NCBI RefSeq assembly: GCF_000004195.4
Contig: NC_030684.2
Location: 68,493,392-68,557,391 of the forward strand
Direction of reading: 5' to 3'
Source of the DNA: Xenopus tropicalis
Lineage: Eukaryota > Chordata > Amphibia > Anura > Pipidae
DNA: 64,000 nucleotides
Position 1 is the stretch's first letter, and the number at the start of each line of letters is the position of its first letter. This document shows positions 12,595 to 25,345 of the stretch, piece after piece. Both the position numbers and the translations under genes were made by a program. The notes under the pieces were generated by a model. It saw only the letters and a list, made by a program, of their open reading frames with translations, had not been told where the DNA came from and did no database searches.

Positions 12595-13640
12595 TACCGT
12601 ATATACTCGAGTATAAGCCGAGTTTTCCAGCACTCAAAATGTGCCAAAAAAGGAATCCTCGGCTTATACTTGAGTCGGTTATTAAGGGCAGCACAGGTTT
12701 ACCTTTCCAACCGGACGCGGATGCGCCCGTGCATTCTTTGGCGTTGCGCGCGTGCCCATCCATGCTCATCCGTCGCCCCATTTGTGACCGGATGCTGCGG
12801 ATGCGCATGCTCATCCTTCGGGGGTGCGCGACGGCAAAGGATGAGCATGCGCATCTGCCGCATCTGGTCAGAAAGGCCACCGCCGCATCCGGTCAGAAAG
12901 GCAACCGCCGCATCCGGTCAGAAAGGTAACCCAGTGCTGCCCTTAATAACCGACTCAGCCGGCCCGCGCGCAACGGAGAAGAATGAAAGTGCTCATGCGC
13001 AGCATCCGGTTGGAAAGGTAAACCTGTGCTGCCCTTAATAATCGACCACTATCAGCCTGACAGTAGCGCGGATCCTTTAGGCCCAGGTTATTAGCTGTAG
13101 AGTCTGTCTCGGTGCTGTGCTGGGAGAATGTAGTTTTATTTATGATCTGTGTACCATAATATATTTGAGTTCATTGACAGGAAATTCTGCTGTATGTATA
13201 TATTATCAGTATGCTACGCTACACTTGAAGCCCATAAGCGATGTTCTTGTAATTTTGTGTATACTCAGCAAAGCAGTGCAATTACTTAAGTATCTGTCAC
13301 CTTCTGGATTGCTCAGACCTCTTTATGCAATCATCATACAGAGCAAAGACAAGGGGAAGGAAGACAGGTTGCCACCCCGGTTACAGAACACCTTGCGAGT
13401 ACTTATATGAAAGAGACAGAGTGATTTATTTACCTCTGGGCAGTGTTTACTAAACAGTGATGCTCTGACCCAAGCTTCCAGTGCATGTTTGTATTGCTTA
13501 TCTTACTACAAGGCAAAACTACAGTTTTTTATTCCCACCCTAGGCTTATACTCGAGTCAATACGTTTTTCCAGTTTTCTTAGGTAAAATTGGGTACCTCG
13601 GCTTATATTCGGGTCGGCTTATACTCGAGTATATACGGTA
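12595..13640. mobile_element. 1.05-kb DNA element with TACCGTATATAC inverted ends
   Basis: Left TACCGTATATACTCGAGTAT and right ATACTCGAGTATATACGGTA are perfect inverted ends followed by further GGCTTATA words on both sides. The interior has a GC-rich foldback (12676-13047) and a stretch of ordinary sequence. The superfamily is not clear from the ends, and no transposase is present. Confidence 0.8.
12676..13047. repeat. internal GC-rich foldback with 25-bp tandem copies
   Basis: TTATTAAGGGCAGCACAGGT at the left pairs with the inverse near 13020-13047; a third partial arm lies at 12926-12957. Between them CCGCATCCGGTCAGAAAGG is repeated in tandem at 12883-12926. The open frames on both strands are by-products of this composition. 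Confidence 0.75.
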
Positions 13641-13884
13641 CATCAAAAATCAGCTTGATAAAGGCTGGTAAATTCACATCTTTGTGTCTGACATTTATAG
13701 ATATAAACAAAACAAAAGCATTATTGATGGAAGAAATTGACTGGGCAGGTGTTGCATGATGCTTGAGTTATAGTTGCTGATTACAGCACGTATCTATTTA
13801 CTCATGTTCTGCACAATAAGGGATAGGCAAGTTTGTAGTTTTTTAGGTTTGTAGTAAGGCATTAGATACATCCCATAGAATAAG

Positions 13885-14398
13885 GAAGTGTAACATTAGA
13901 AAACTGAAATGTATCAAGGTAATTAAAATATAATGTAGTGTTGCCCTGCACTGATAAAAGTTGTGAGTTTTCATCAGAAACAGGGCTATAGTTTACATTA
14001 ATAAGCTGCTGTGTAGCCATGGAAGTAGCCATTAAGAGCTCTGGCACACGGAGAGATTAGTCGCCCCGAAGTGCCATCCCACCAGCGAAAATGTAAATCG
14101 CCGGTGGGATGGCATATGCGGCACTGCAATTTTCCCAAAATCACAGAAGTTGCCTTGAGAGGGAAATCGTGGTGCCGCGTATGCCATCCCACCGGCGATT
14201 TACATTGGGGTGGCATTTAGGGGACAAGGGAGATTTGTTGTGGGCGACTAATCTCCCCGTGTGCCAGAGCCCTTAAATTGAAATAGGACTAAGGACACAG
14301 GTTAAATAGCAGATAACAGATAAACTCACTAATATACCATTTTGCAAAGTTTATCTTTTATCTGCTATGTAACCTGTGCTATATTTCCATTTTAAATG
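13885..14398. mobile_element. T2-type foldback MITE, truncated, related to 51237-52084
   Basis: It shares TTGCCCTGCACTGATAAAA, TAAGCTGCTGTGTAGCCATG and the pair of inverted GCAGATAACAGATAAA/TTTATCTTTTATCTGC words with the copies in pabir2 intron 4. Its distal arm is missing where the LINE at 14401 starts. A Harbinger-like MITE sits inside. Confidence 0.7.
14036..14272. mobile_element. Harbinger-like MITE nested in a T2 foldback
   Basis: Ends GAGCTCTGGCACACGGAGA and its inverse ending CCAGAGCCC; flanks TTAA on both sides. Interior words GCCATCCCACCGGCGATTTA match the copy at 52277-52555. Confidence 0.85.
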
Positions 14399-14402
14399 GC
14401 AG

Positions 14403-15185
14403 GGGTCAGTCTTTGGTCCTTTGCTTTTTAACTTGTTTATTAATGACCTAGAGGTGGGCATAGAGAGTACTGTTTCTATTTTGGCTGACGACACTTAATT
14501 GTGCAAAACTATAAGTTCCATGCAGGATGCTGCCGCTTTGCAGAGCGATTTGACAAAATTGGAAAACTGGGCAGCAAAATGGAAAATGAGGTTCAATGTT
14601 GAAAAGTGCAAAGTTAAGCACTTTGGTAGAAATAATATAAACGCGAACTATCTACTGAATGGTAGTGTGTTGGGGGTATCCTCAATTGAGAAGGATCTGG
14701 GGATTTTTGTAGATAACAAGTTGTATAATTCCAGGCAGTGTCATTCTGTGGCTACTAAAGCAAATCAAGTGATGTCTTGTATAAAAAAGGGCATTGAAAA
14801 CATAATTTTGCCCCTGGTAAGGCCTCACCTTGAGTATGCAGTGCAGTTTTGGGCTCCAGTCCTTAAGAAGGATATTAATGAGCTGGAGAGAGTGCAGAGA
14901 CATGCAACTAAACTGGTAAAGGGGTTGAAAGATTTAAACTATGAGGTGAGACTGTCAAGGTTGGGGCTGTTTTCGCTGGAAAAAAGGCGCTTGCAAGGGG
15001 ACATGATTACTTTTTACAAGTACATTAGAAGGGATTATAGACAGATAGGGGATGTACTTTTTTCCCATAGAAACGATCAGCACACCAGAGGCCACCCCTT
15101 TAGAGGAACAGAACATTCATTTGAAGCAGTGAAGGTGGTTTTTCACAGTGAGGGCAGTGAAGTTATGAAATGCCTTTCCGAGTGA
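14403..15185 (+). pseudogene. reverse transcriptase C-terminal fragment of a CR1/L2 LINE
   Basis: The frame reads [19 protein letters not shown], then the active-site ADD, a stop (TAA, 14496-14498) immediately after ADDT, and goes on with LENWAAKWKMRFNVEKCKV, KDLGIFVD, LVRPHLEYAVQFWAPVLKKD, ELERVQRHATKLV and LGLFSLEKRRLQGDMI, all hallmarks of CR1/L2 polymerases. It then frameshifts against the intact 3' end seen at 35580-35756. Not functional. Confidence 0.85.
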
Positions 15186-15206
15186 TGGCAGATTCTGTTA
15201 ATGTCT

Positions 15207-15645
15207 TTAAAGGAAAAGTAACACTAAAAATTTTTAAGTAAAAAAATCTATTTTACCCTGCCCCAATAATTGCCCTATCCTGCAAACCATTTAGTATTTT
15301 GAATGCCTTTTTAAAAAATACCTGTTAAAACTTGGCTTCCAGTCATTTGAAAAAAGGCGATATGGCGATGCAGGGGAAGCATCCACTATACGGTGATCGA
15401 TTGATCGAGCCTAGCCTTCTGTATAGGAAGGAGTCGGGCTAGGATCGATCAATCGATCGCCGCATTATGGATGCTTCCCCTGCATCGCTGTATTGCCTTT
15501 TTTCAAATGACCGGAAGCCAAGTTTTAACAGGTATTTTCTAATAAAGCATTCAAAATAATAAATTGTTTGCAGATTAGGACAATTATTGGGGCAGGGTAG
15601 AATAGATTTTTTACTTAAAAATTTTTAGTGTTACTTTTCCATTAA
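15207..15645. mobile_element. T2-like foldback MITE inserted in the LINE
   Basis: TTAA at each edge; arms pair over nearly 200 bases each, from AAAGGAAAAGTAACACTAAAA inwards to GGGGAAGCATCC and ATCGATTGATCG. The uninterrupted LINE target GCCTTTAAGAGG is seen at 35680, so the insertion duplicated TTAA cleanly. Confidence 0.9.
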
Positions 15646-15844
15646 GAGCAGCTTGGATGAGTTCTTAAACAAGCACAGTAACCAAGGCTATTGTGATACT
15701 AAAATCTACAGTTAGTATTGATGTTGGTATATATGGTTTATGTATGTGAGTGTATAGGTATAGGTTTGTGTGTGCTGGGTTTGCTTGATGGACTCTTGAT
15801 GGCCTTTTTTCTAAACCTATGTAACTATGTATAATAGATGAAAA

Positions 15845-15915
15845 AGCTATTATTATTATTATTATTATTAATTAGTAATATGTGCCAAGATATTCAGCAG
15901 CACTGTATACATCAG
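15845..15915 (-). repeat. LINE/SINE 3' tail with (ATT)n, minus orientation
   Basis: An ATT microsatellite followed by TAATATGTGCCAAGATATTC and AGCAGCACTGTATAC is the diverged reverse complement of the GTACAGCGCTGCGGAATATG tail at 57975-58034. Confidence 0.6.
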
Positions 15916-18479
15916 ACATGCAGATTACAAATACTGACTGAGTTAAAGAGGGCACTGTTTATTATAGCTTATAAATGTACATAAAATGCAGTAACTGACA
16001 GTTGTTCCATGGTACTGACTCTAGTGTGTCAGTTTGGAATGCATGAATTTGTTTCTGCCAGGTCCCAAGTCACTAGTTAGTTAGCACTGGCCAAATATGC
16101 AAGGGTGTCTGTGGATTGTCTAGTTAGGGACATGCTGACAGACTTTTAGATTATAACCATATTGCAGCAAGGAAACAATTGTAAAAGAGTGTTACTAATG
16201 AGACCCAAAAAAGTATAAGATTTGTTGGTCACATCATTAAGGAATAAAATGTGATGGAATCCTTGCTGCAAATAAGCACAGCATACATACAAGGAGTTGA
16301 ACATATACTTGCTGTATTTTGCGGCTTAGTATAAGCACTTTCTCTCCTCATCATTTTTTGTATTCCTTCATTTTCCGAGCTACATATGAAAAATGCTGCC
16401 AGCTTCTTAATGATAGGTGTTTTATGAATACATATTTAAAAGTGATTTCATGGTTTTGTAACAGAACTGTATCCCTGGTTGCTGATATAATGTAGGACCT
16501 TATGTATGGTAAATAAATAAAGATATAGGTGCAGACTGGTACAATATATGGGTAGAACCAAGTAGATTAACCCAAAACTAAATAACATACTATATCAATG
16601 TTTTGGTCCTCTGTCTCATATGAATATATATCTATGTCTCATGACATTCTTTTTATCTTGAAATTTAATATATAGTGGCCTATAAATAATGTGTAATAAT
16701 AATTTTATTTATTTCTTTTTTAATATCAGCCAAAACACAGTAAAAATCAGAAGTAAAAAATGACCATGTGCACCAACACTTGTTTCCCCAAAATGTAGAT
16801 GTTACCAAAAGCAGCAATAAAATGGGTGAAGACATGTATAACAGACTGTTTATTATACCTGCAAGACAAATTTAGCTTACTGAGAAAATAACTCACTGCA
16901 AAAACTACACTATGATCTCCCAAGGAAGCGTATGGGTTTTGACAGGCACACCCACGCCACTGTAATAATATTTAAATGCTGCATCAGGTTTGAACTCTGT
17001 AATCAGAAATATTTGAGTACAAAAATAGATTTGCCTGTTTTGCTTGGCAAGTGACATTCATTTTCCCCTCAGACCACATCAGTAGAAGCAACTCTTCACT
17101 TTTAATCAATATGCCTAGCCTCAGATGGCTAACTTTGAAGCAAAAGTATTTCTGTGAGTCTAGTTGTCTTTCTGCTGATTCGTTTGCCCTCAGGAATACC
17201 TTGTCAGGCTCAAGTGAACATAACAAAACCTGTGATCATTTAATATACCCATTTGTTACAGGATCACTGTGTAAAGTGAAAACTTTAGGATTTAGAAAGG
17301 TGATTAAGTCTGAAAAGAATATAAACAAATGTGACTTTAAAACAGGCAATTACATTCTAGTTACTTTCTAGCATACTCCAATGTAAAATGAATTCAGGAG
17401 AAAACAGTATGACAGATAGAACCAATTGCAAACAAAGAAACAAGCAGACAATGCTCACAAGAGCTTATATATATATAACATATATATATGCTCTTGTTTT
17501 ATATGCTCACATATATAACAGGCAAATATCAAACTGAAACTGGCACTGATATCAACTTTCATGTGTGTGCCCATACTTAAAAAAAATGATGTTCATTTTG
17601 CTTCCCTAAATTTTTTAAATAAGGACAAAATCAACAACAACATTTGATGTATGGATATTTAAAATATTTTTTATAAAATGTTAGAATGAAAACCTTTACT
17701 ACACAAAGATAAGATTGCTGCTGCCAAAATATGTTATGTGTAGATGCTGGGAAGATATACTCTATAATTAAATGTATAGACACTACTATGACTTTGTGCC
17801 AAACATAAACATTGACTCCCACATCACACTGTCCAGATAACCCACATGTGAAACAGAAACAGTCATCCTATATTCCCCATGTTGATCTTCCTCTTTCTAG
17901 ATTGTTAGCTGTCAGGGTCCTGCTGTACTCTGCCCAGTCCTGCAGAATATACTATTCATTTATATAAATTATAATTGTAGATAGGCTGTATGCTAGCCAC
18001 TGGCTACATAACAGTGTGAAAACAGCCATGAACATTTGAAAATGCAAATACAGCCCCTGCTGTGATATCAACTGTGCTTTATTCATTTATTTTCTACCGA
18101 AAATAAATAGCTACAAATACCCAAATGCCTTGAATACAATCTCTGTCTGAAACTGGAAGAATTGGCAGCATTGTCCATTTGTCTATGTTCCTAGTATAAG
18201 TTGAATGGGTTCATAAAGAATATCTGCTACTGCTGGTTATTCACATAAACTCTTTATGCACTTGTAAAGTGTTATGTCTTGTGGTTAAAAAAAACAGCAT
18301 TTTGGATAAAAAATGTTTGTACAGGTGCTGTGTGAAAACCAGTACTTTATTGGTTTGTCAGTGTGATTAGTATGATCAATAAGAAATTAAATATACACAT
18401 AAACTTGTAATATGATGTACATTTAATATATACAGAATGCTTAATGAAGCTTTGTAGGATTGGAAAGGCATTCTAAAGT
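15916..18479. other. unrecognised intergenic DNA
   Basis: No supported gene over 2.5 kb. The frames at 17051-17371 (plus) and 16984-17226 (minus) overlap each other and show no motif. A small AT-rich palindrome lies at 17458-17496. Confidence 0.45.
17458..17496. repeat. 39-bp AT-rich palindrome
   Basis: CAAGAGC and GCTCTTG enclose a nearly perfect TATATA hairpin. Confidence 0.8.
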
Positions 18480-19110
18480 TCAAAATTGGGCAGTTTTGCT
18501 TTTCCCCTGGGGTCGGGGGCAGCATCGGCACATTGATGCTGTCCATGCTTTAATGGCTCCTATACCCATCATTGTAATTTGATTGTTTTGCCCTAGGGCC
18601 GAACAAAATTAGCCTGATATCTTCCACGTTAGGTGATCTTGGCAAACAAGCAGATCTTAAAATGTATGTTGTCCTTACTCTGACAGCTCCTATACCCATT
18701 GTTGTAATTCAAGCAGTTTTGTGCCAAATTCCACTTCATGTGTCTGCACTCAGGCCGACGCAATAGCTCCAGGTGCAGGCACAACAATAAGATTTTTGAA
18801 GTGTAGGGGCGGATTCTTGGTCTGTATTTATCTGCAGGCTGAAAATCCACCTCATGTGGCTTCAGCGCCACAAGCACTTGTACAGAACAGCTCATTGACT
18901 ACCAGATGGCAGAACTGTCTAAGTTATGTGTTTTGGGAGCCACTTCTTAGAAAGTTGCACAAGATGGCCTATTATGATGTAAAACTGCACGTGCTAACCA
19001 ATAACTGATAACAAATTGATTCTGGGTGCAGGCACAGGGGAAGGCTGATGACAGGGCAGGGGCTGATTCTTGGCCTGCGGATTAATAAATCAGACCCCTG
19101 TGGCTTTAGC
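18480..19110. repeat. probable old interspersed repeat(s)
   Basis: GGCTCCTATACCCATCATTGTAATTTGA (18553) and a close copy, GCTCCTATACCCATTGTTGTAATTCAA (18687), recur within 140 bases, and GGGGCTGATTCTTGG-type words recur at 18807 and 19057. It looks like degenerate MITE sequence without clear ends. Confidence 0.4.
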
Positions 19111-20480
19111 CTAACAATACAACCTTAAGTAAATCATTGTTCTACTATTTAAAATTTTGTACAAATAAAAATGGAAATGGCAGTCCTAATGACCAAATCA
19201 AGGCCACATTAGTAGATGTGCCCTGCAATTGCCTCTACCAGTGACTAGTCCCTAGTAACATTGGATGGTTAATTCCTTGTCAACTGCAAATCGGAAGCTA
19301 AAAACCTGGCAGATATAGAGTTCAATTGGTTCATGCCGATGGAACATGAGGGAAGCCAGGCTCCATCACCCCCCCCAAAAACATTATAGTATTGTTTATT
19401 TGTTGTCTAATTCAATTTTATTACATTTTAGGAACTGTACTCAATTTTTCCCAGGTTTTAAATATTTTGTATAATGAATTCTGTACATCATTTAAAATAA
19501 AATACCTATAATCACTATAGGATTCCTAGGACTACATCTCCGAGTAACTTGAGCCTATTTCAGATGCTCAGTTGTAAGTTGTAGTTTAACCATTGTATGG
19601 AGCCCAAAATATGATATTCTTTATAAAAGTTAACTGAAATATACAATATTGAATAAAGGATGCTAAAAAAGAATTTCTGTTCTTTTTAAATATTTACTAA
19701 ACAAATTATCATTGTCCTGTTTGAGCACATAACCCTTTTTATTTTTTTTGCACTAATAACTTTCTGTTCCATGTATTTGACCAAACATTATTGTAGAACT
19801 TGATTCTTGCATTTCCTGGAAGAATTTCCTGGTGCAGTATGTCAACAGAAGGCCAGCTGTTTGACTCAATATCCTTTCACCGCAGTCTCCCAAATAAAAA
19901 GAGAGAAGTAACTTTTGCCAAGGCAAATACCCGAGGAAGGGTTATTTTGTGCAGACAGGTGTGGATTGTTTCAGATTTCACAGTCTGCAGACACATTTGA
20001 AAGTACACAGATGTGCCAAGCTTATTCTTGTGAGCAGTAAAACCTGTTATTGTGATTGTTCTGCAGTCCGACTGTGATATTCTTCTGCTACATCTCATGG
20101 GCAGATGTATTAATGCCAGTGTTTGCTGAGCCCAAGGCACCTGTCTTATAAACATGTCTTAATTATTTATCTGCAATTCAATAGTCTCTTTGTATCGTGT
20201 AGCTTGTAGCACAGCTGTGAGATATATTCACCCGATAAAGGGAATTCAAAACTGTTATAAAACCGGTAAGCCCGCAAGTACTAATAACTATTAATATGAA
20301 GTGCCAAATATGCAGTGAATTTAACTGCCTGAGTGTTGACAGTATTCATTAAAACAGACCCTTTACATGATGAGACTGATTTATAAACATGGGTACTAAA
20401 TTGAACTAGTGCAGTTGCCAATAGCAATCAGTCAGATGTTTCATTTTCTAGCTTATAGTAGACTGATCAAAACTATTTGC
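19111..20480. other. unrecognised intergenic DNA
   Basis: No gene supported. Open frames on both strands near 19800-20155 are short and without motifs; a conserved non-coding element here cannot be excluded from one sequence. Confidence 0.4.
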
Positions 20481-21828
20481 TAAATCAAGACAATTCACCA
20501 ATGCAACTTAGGCCAGTGTCTACGCAGGCGGAGAGAAGCGGTGCAGTTCCATCCACTCTGCCCTGTCTTAGAATGGACAGACACATTTTGGACTGTGTGC
20601 AGACACATGGAGTGGATATAATCCCAACAATTGCAAAACTATGCCATAGTAAACCTAAATGCCACATGGGGCTGATTCTCCCCTAAGATCCCCAGAGCCA
20701 GTGTCAACCCAGGAGCAGGCGCACATAGGAAATTTTGGCATACTTGGCCTTAGGTTGCACCTCAAAGTATCATTGTACATGGCCATGGAAAGCATTTCCA
20801 ATTAGAAGTCCCCAGCAATATATAACTCTGGCATTACTAAATGTATGATACATCTTATACAAGAAAGATCTCAAACACGGTATACTCTAACACAAGTACG
20901 TGTTTTCCTGCCTTAGGACAGCATTTAAGAGATTGTGAAACCTTGCAAGAGGAGTGAGTCAATTCCTGCTGGAGACAATGCCATTCACAATATAAGATAG
21001 TCTAAAGCTTTAACAAAGTGCATATTGTTCTGACCTCTGACTTGTCGAAATGCCAGGACTGGAGTTTACCACAAAAATGCAAGATATTATGGATTCTATT
21101 GAACAGGTCATTCATGACTTAAGTAGACAATAATCTGCTGGATGGTATGTCATAAATTATTCTCCAGCATTGCATTTAGAATAATGTTTGTATAAAACTG
21201 AAAAAAGTGCCTGTGTAATTTATTGTGCACAGCTGGTAGCAAGCAGGTAGCACCATGAAGAAACTGGAGGGCATTGTTATATGTTGCCAAGTTGGAGCTA
21301 TGGAATTCAACTGCAGTGTTTTCGATTTTGATGTGCTACGGCCATGGAAAGAGATCTTTTGTGTCCAAGAAAAAGACTTGTGGTGCAGCCACAGGAGTGT
21401 TTAGAGAATTACACTTATGCAGTGTCGGCCCAGTAATGTCCAGCAGCACTTTGAAAACATAAAAACGTAAACTGAAGACAGCTATAAGTCAATTAAAATT
21501 AAGACCACAAGAGGAAACCCTCCTTTATGAATCCAATGGAATAAAATATCATTAAAAGGAAGGATGAAATAGATTAATGGAAATGTGTACCTCTGTGTAC
21601 TTAGTATGTATCCCAAAATGAGTCTTATTTTATTTCATCTTCTTTTCTGCTGATTTACAGCACATGCTCTGTGCTGCTGTCACTGTCACTGCTGTCATAT
21701 AATCTAAAATTTAAGATGAATATTATGTCTGAATTTTCATAATACAACCTTTGTTTCACTGCCAGATAAATTGCTGTTTATTTTAAACTAATAAAAAATG
21801 TAAAAGAAAGATCCCAATGAAGGCAGCT
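20481..21828. other. unrecognised DNA, partly repeat-like
   Basis: The part at 20510-20760 has words such as GGGGCTGATTCTCCCC and GAGCAGGCGCAC like those near 19020-19060, suggesting a shared repeat. The rest is unrecognised. Confidence 0.35.
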
Positions 21829-22113
21829 CAGGGTCGGACTGGGGGGTGAAGGGCCCACTGGGGCTCCCGTCCCAGGAGCCCTACAGGTGCCCCCAGCCGA
21901 GCGTGTCCCCTAACCCCCCCCAGGGACCCCCCTCGCAGGGCCCCCCACCCGACTTCCTCCCCCGAGCGCGCAAATTTGATGCGTCAGGGGAGGAGCGGTC
22001 GGGAGGGGGAGTGCTGCCAAGGGTCGGGTCTGGGCCACCGGGGCCCACTAGAACTGGGGCCCACCGGGATTTTTCCCGGTGTCCCGGTGTCCCGGTGGCC
22101 CAGTCCGACCCTG
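21829..22113. mobile_element. hAT MITE, 285 bp, perfect 8-bp target duplication
   Basis: Inverted ends CAGGGTCGGACTGG and CCAGTCCGACCCTG, flanked by AGGCAGCT on both sides (21821-21828 and 22114-22121). GC-rich interior with runs of GGGCCC type and three GTCCCGGTG repeats. Confidence 0.95.
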
Positions 22114-22121
22114 AGGCAGCT

Positions 22122-24905
22122 TACACATAAAAAAGTAGAAAGTTACAAATCAGTGTAAAACTTTAAAAAAGAAAAGCTATTCATTCACATGCCTCACACT
22201 ACATGCATACCATTCCCTTAAAACCAAAATGAGAGGCTTTAACTCTCACATAAACACCTAAGGAGTTTAATAGTACAGATTCTTTTTAGCTTTTGAGGGC
22301 TACAACTTGAAAAGGGACCAAATAAAAAAAAGTCAAAATATCAAAGCCAAAAAGCCCTTCTTAATTCAAGAATGCAGTAAAAACATTCTGAAAACATTAA
22401 GGGTGGCATTTACTAACCCACAACGTTTTTGGGTTGGGGTTTTTGATGCAGAAATAGTCGTAGATTTAGAAAAAGTTGTGACTTTTTGGAGATTTATTAT
22501 GCGTTTTTTTCCACAACTATTCTGAATGGGAAAACTCTCCACCTAAAACCTGTCAAGGTTATGTAGAAGTTAATGGCCTTTCCCTTCCCTGGAAAATTTT
22601 TCTTTGCATTGAACTTTTGGATTTTTGACACTGGTTTTTGCAGCAATTCGAAAAGTTGCAGTTATCGTGCGACAAGTCAAAAAAGCTGTGTTTTTTGCGA
22701 CTTTTTCCTGCACATGCTTTTTCACTTTTGATTTTTTTTTATAAATGTCTGACATTCATAGAAATCAGTTAATTTGTGGTTTCAATAAAAATAAAACAAG
22801 ATAAATTCAAGTTTTAGTACATCTGCTTCCAAGTGTTCATATGCCTCATGCAAAGCATAACCTTAAAACCAAACTTGAGAGACTTTAGCCCTCACAAACA
22901 GTGCAGTTCTGAAGCAGGGGAGAAAGCAGACTCCAGTACAGGTACTAGCTTATTCAGAATCAAGTATAAAAAAAGGTCTTTGATCTCCAGATTTTTATAT
23001 ATTGCTTCCTCTTAATTGTATGACAGAAAACCATAAAACCTTTAAAAATGAATAAAAATAAATGTTTTTACAGTCTCCACTAGCAGACAATGAAAAAATA
23101 GTCAGTGAATAATAATTAACTATAAACAATGATGTCCCAGTGCACAGTGAAAATAAATGGCAACTCTATGTTAAATGGCAATAAAACAGTGAATGTTACG
23201 GGGCAGTGTAATTCTGTGCAATGTAAAAGGTGCTGAGTGGAAGTTCTTTCTTATCACACACTCTCCCTGATTTGCATTGTGCGGTGGCTCATTTTAACAG
23301 AAGCCAAATTTCCACGTGCTCCATTTTGTTTCTCTTGGCTTCAGTTCATTACTGGAATTAAGCCCAAATAATATAACATTCTGAAAGTTTAATTTATAAG
23401 GGGATTTCACTGACTCAGGTTGCTGCTGGCAATAATCAGGAAAAGGAAAAAAAAAGCTAAATCTTTTTCAGACTGATTTACTGGGGACCTTGTATATACC
23501 GGCTGTTGGTGCCACGGTCAACTGGAAACATACAGAATTATCAGGAGTATTGTAGGGAAGTATTACACAATGAAACAAATTGAGAATCTGAAAAACTTTG
23601 TTTTTAATTGTATTCCTCTATGTGGATAAGTACCTAATAGTCTTTAAAAAAAAACAGCCAATAGTGAAAAAAACATGTTTTCTTTCAGAGAGGTCCTATG
23701 GGACAGAAATCAGGAAGCTCAGGGCAGAGACAGTTTCTCAGGGAGAGAACAATGTACAGTGCTATGTACTGGTCAGCTGCTGTTTTGAAATGCATGTGTG
23801 CTTGTGGTAAAGGGTATGTGAGTGCTTTTCAACATTTACATATATTGTGCCGAGTTGTCTCCAATAATACATGTATATTAGCATGATTATGTTATTATAA
23901 AAAAATGGTTGCACGGACTGATTCATATTCCTAAGAGTATAACCACATACTAACAAAGGGATGTACTGAAGCACACCATAGAGTTAAAACCTAATAAAAG
24001 ACATTTCAAAGTACACTGACAGTGTTCTTGATTTAAAAAGAAATTTGCTGTTTTATTCTGTGCTTATAATAACTCAGTACAAGAGATTACTGTGGATGGA
24101 GCTGAATGGAAACAAGTTTCTAATGGCATTTAATGCCTTTTCCAATTTGACTGTGGCACAGAATTAAAACTGATAATGGCTAAGGTTGCCTTAGAATCTA
24201 GGCAAAGATGGGTACATAATAACAGGCTGGCTTTATGAGTCCCTGTGCCAAGTGAACTCCATCAAGCCTTGTTACACTCCAGATATGCAGAAAGGGGAGG
24301 CCCATCTGCTCTTCTACATGGCACTGGATATTCTTAGAAAGTTGTATCAATCAAGACATTGTAGCACATCAGATTTCTTAGCTCTGCTCTAGTCATGGCA
24401 CTAACTGGTGTTGTGCTGACATAAAACATAGCTGTTTTTTTTTTTATAAAACAGGTACAAATGTGATACTGCCACTAACCAATAGACCCAATGGTAACAT
24501 ACTTGCATTAGATGTGTGTGCTGCTGTAATTGGATCCTTACATAAGCAAACAACTTTTGATGCTGGTGGCAAAATTCAGAGACATACAGGATAAAGACTG
24601 GATAGACCCTGAATAGACCACAACACTTTTATAAATACATTAGCAGTCTTTATTAAATTTTTATGAGCAAAGAGACACACAAAGCCTAAGGAGCAGATTT
24701 ATCAACGTATGAATACAGAGCTCACCACAGTTAAATTCCCTCACTCTGTTCATTGCTATGGGATTTTTAGAGGCATATTTATCAAATGGAGAATTCTAAT
24801 TTCACCCATTGATAAATATTCTTCTAATACTTCAATAGGAGAACTAGAGTGTGGGGGAGTTTGACAGTGGTAAGTTCTAAATAAACACTTTGATATATCT
24901 ACTCC
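22122..24905. other. intergenic DNA, decayed MITE ends
   Basis: Harbinger-like words appear at 22404 (GGTGGCATTTACTAACCCAC) and 24693-24800 (GAGCAGATTTATCAACG; ATATTTATCAAATGG), without a complete element. No gene supported. Confidence 0.4.
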
Positions 24906-25345
24906 ATAAAGGACAAGTCGACCCAAAATATAATAAAAGAAAACATAATTGTAAGCAACTTTGCAATATACATTAATTAAAATTTGCAATGGTGTTTGAC
25001 TTATTTGTATATATAATTGCTATTAAAAGTAGTGTTTGCCTGTCGTTATCTATTCTCTGCCCAAGTGGCTCTGGCTTTTGAAACAATGTAACACAAGGCA
25101 ACAGACTGACAGACCTGTATTGCTGGAGGAGACTGACCTTTGCAACATTGTTTAAAAAGTAACAACCAGAGTTCAGCAAATGCTGCTTTCTATAGCAATT
25201 ACATTTACAAATAACTTTTAAAGTACTAAAAATTTTCAATAAGTTCACTGGCACTGTACAAAACACAATAAATGGAAAGTTGATTGGAATTATGTTTTCT
25301 TTTTTTAAGCAAAAAAATAATTTTTGAGGTTGACATGTCCTTTAA
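24906..25345. mobile_element. T2-like MITE
   Basis: Left ATAAAGGACAAGTCGACCC and right GAGGTTGACATGTCCTTTAA are inverted ends. The left TTAA has decayed to ATAA. Confidence 0.7.

Larger units (their letters stand above)
14401..15830 (+). mobile_element. CR1/L2-type LINE, 5'-truncated
   Basis: Begins within the reverse transcriptase region and runs to a 3' end of TTGATGGCC...CCTATGTAACTATGT typical of the CR1/L2 group. It is interrupted by a T2 foldback at 15207-15645. A second, shorter copy is at 34984-35905. Confidence 0.85.

Noticed and set aside
12987..13010. AAAGTGCTCAT word resembling a miR-17 family seed
   Set aside because: It lies in a GC-rich transposon foldback, the rest of the microRNA does not match, and no precursor hairpin centres on it.
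12545..13038. GC-rich overlapping frames on both strands
   Set aside because: They follow the foldback and tandem repeats inside a transposon and show no domain.
17051..17371. 106-residue plus-strand frame
   Set aside because: No domain, no splice or regulatory context, and an overlapping frame on the other strand; length is within chance for this amount of DNA.
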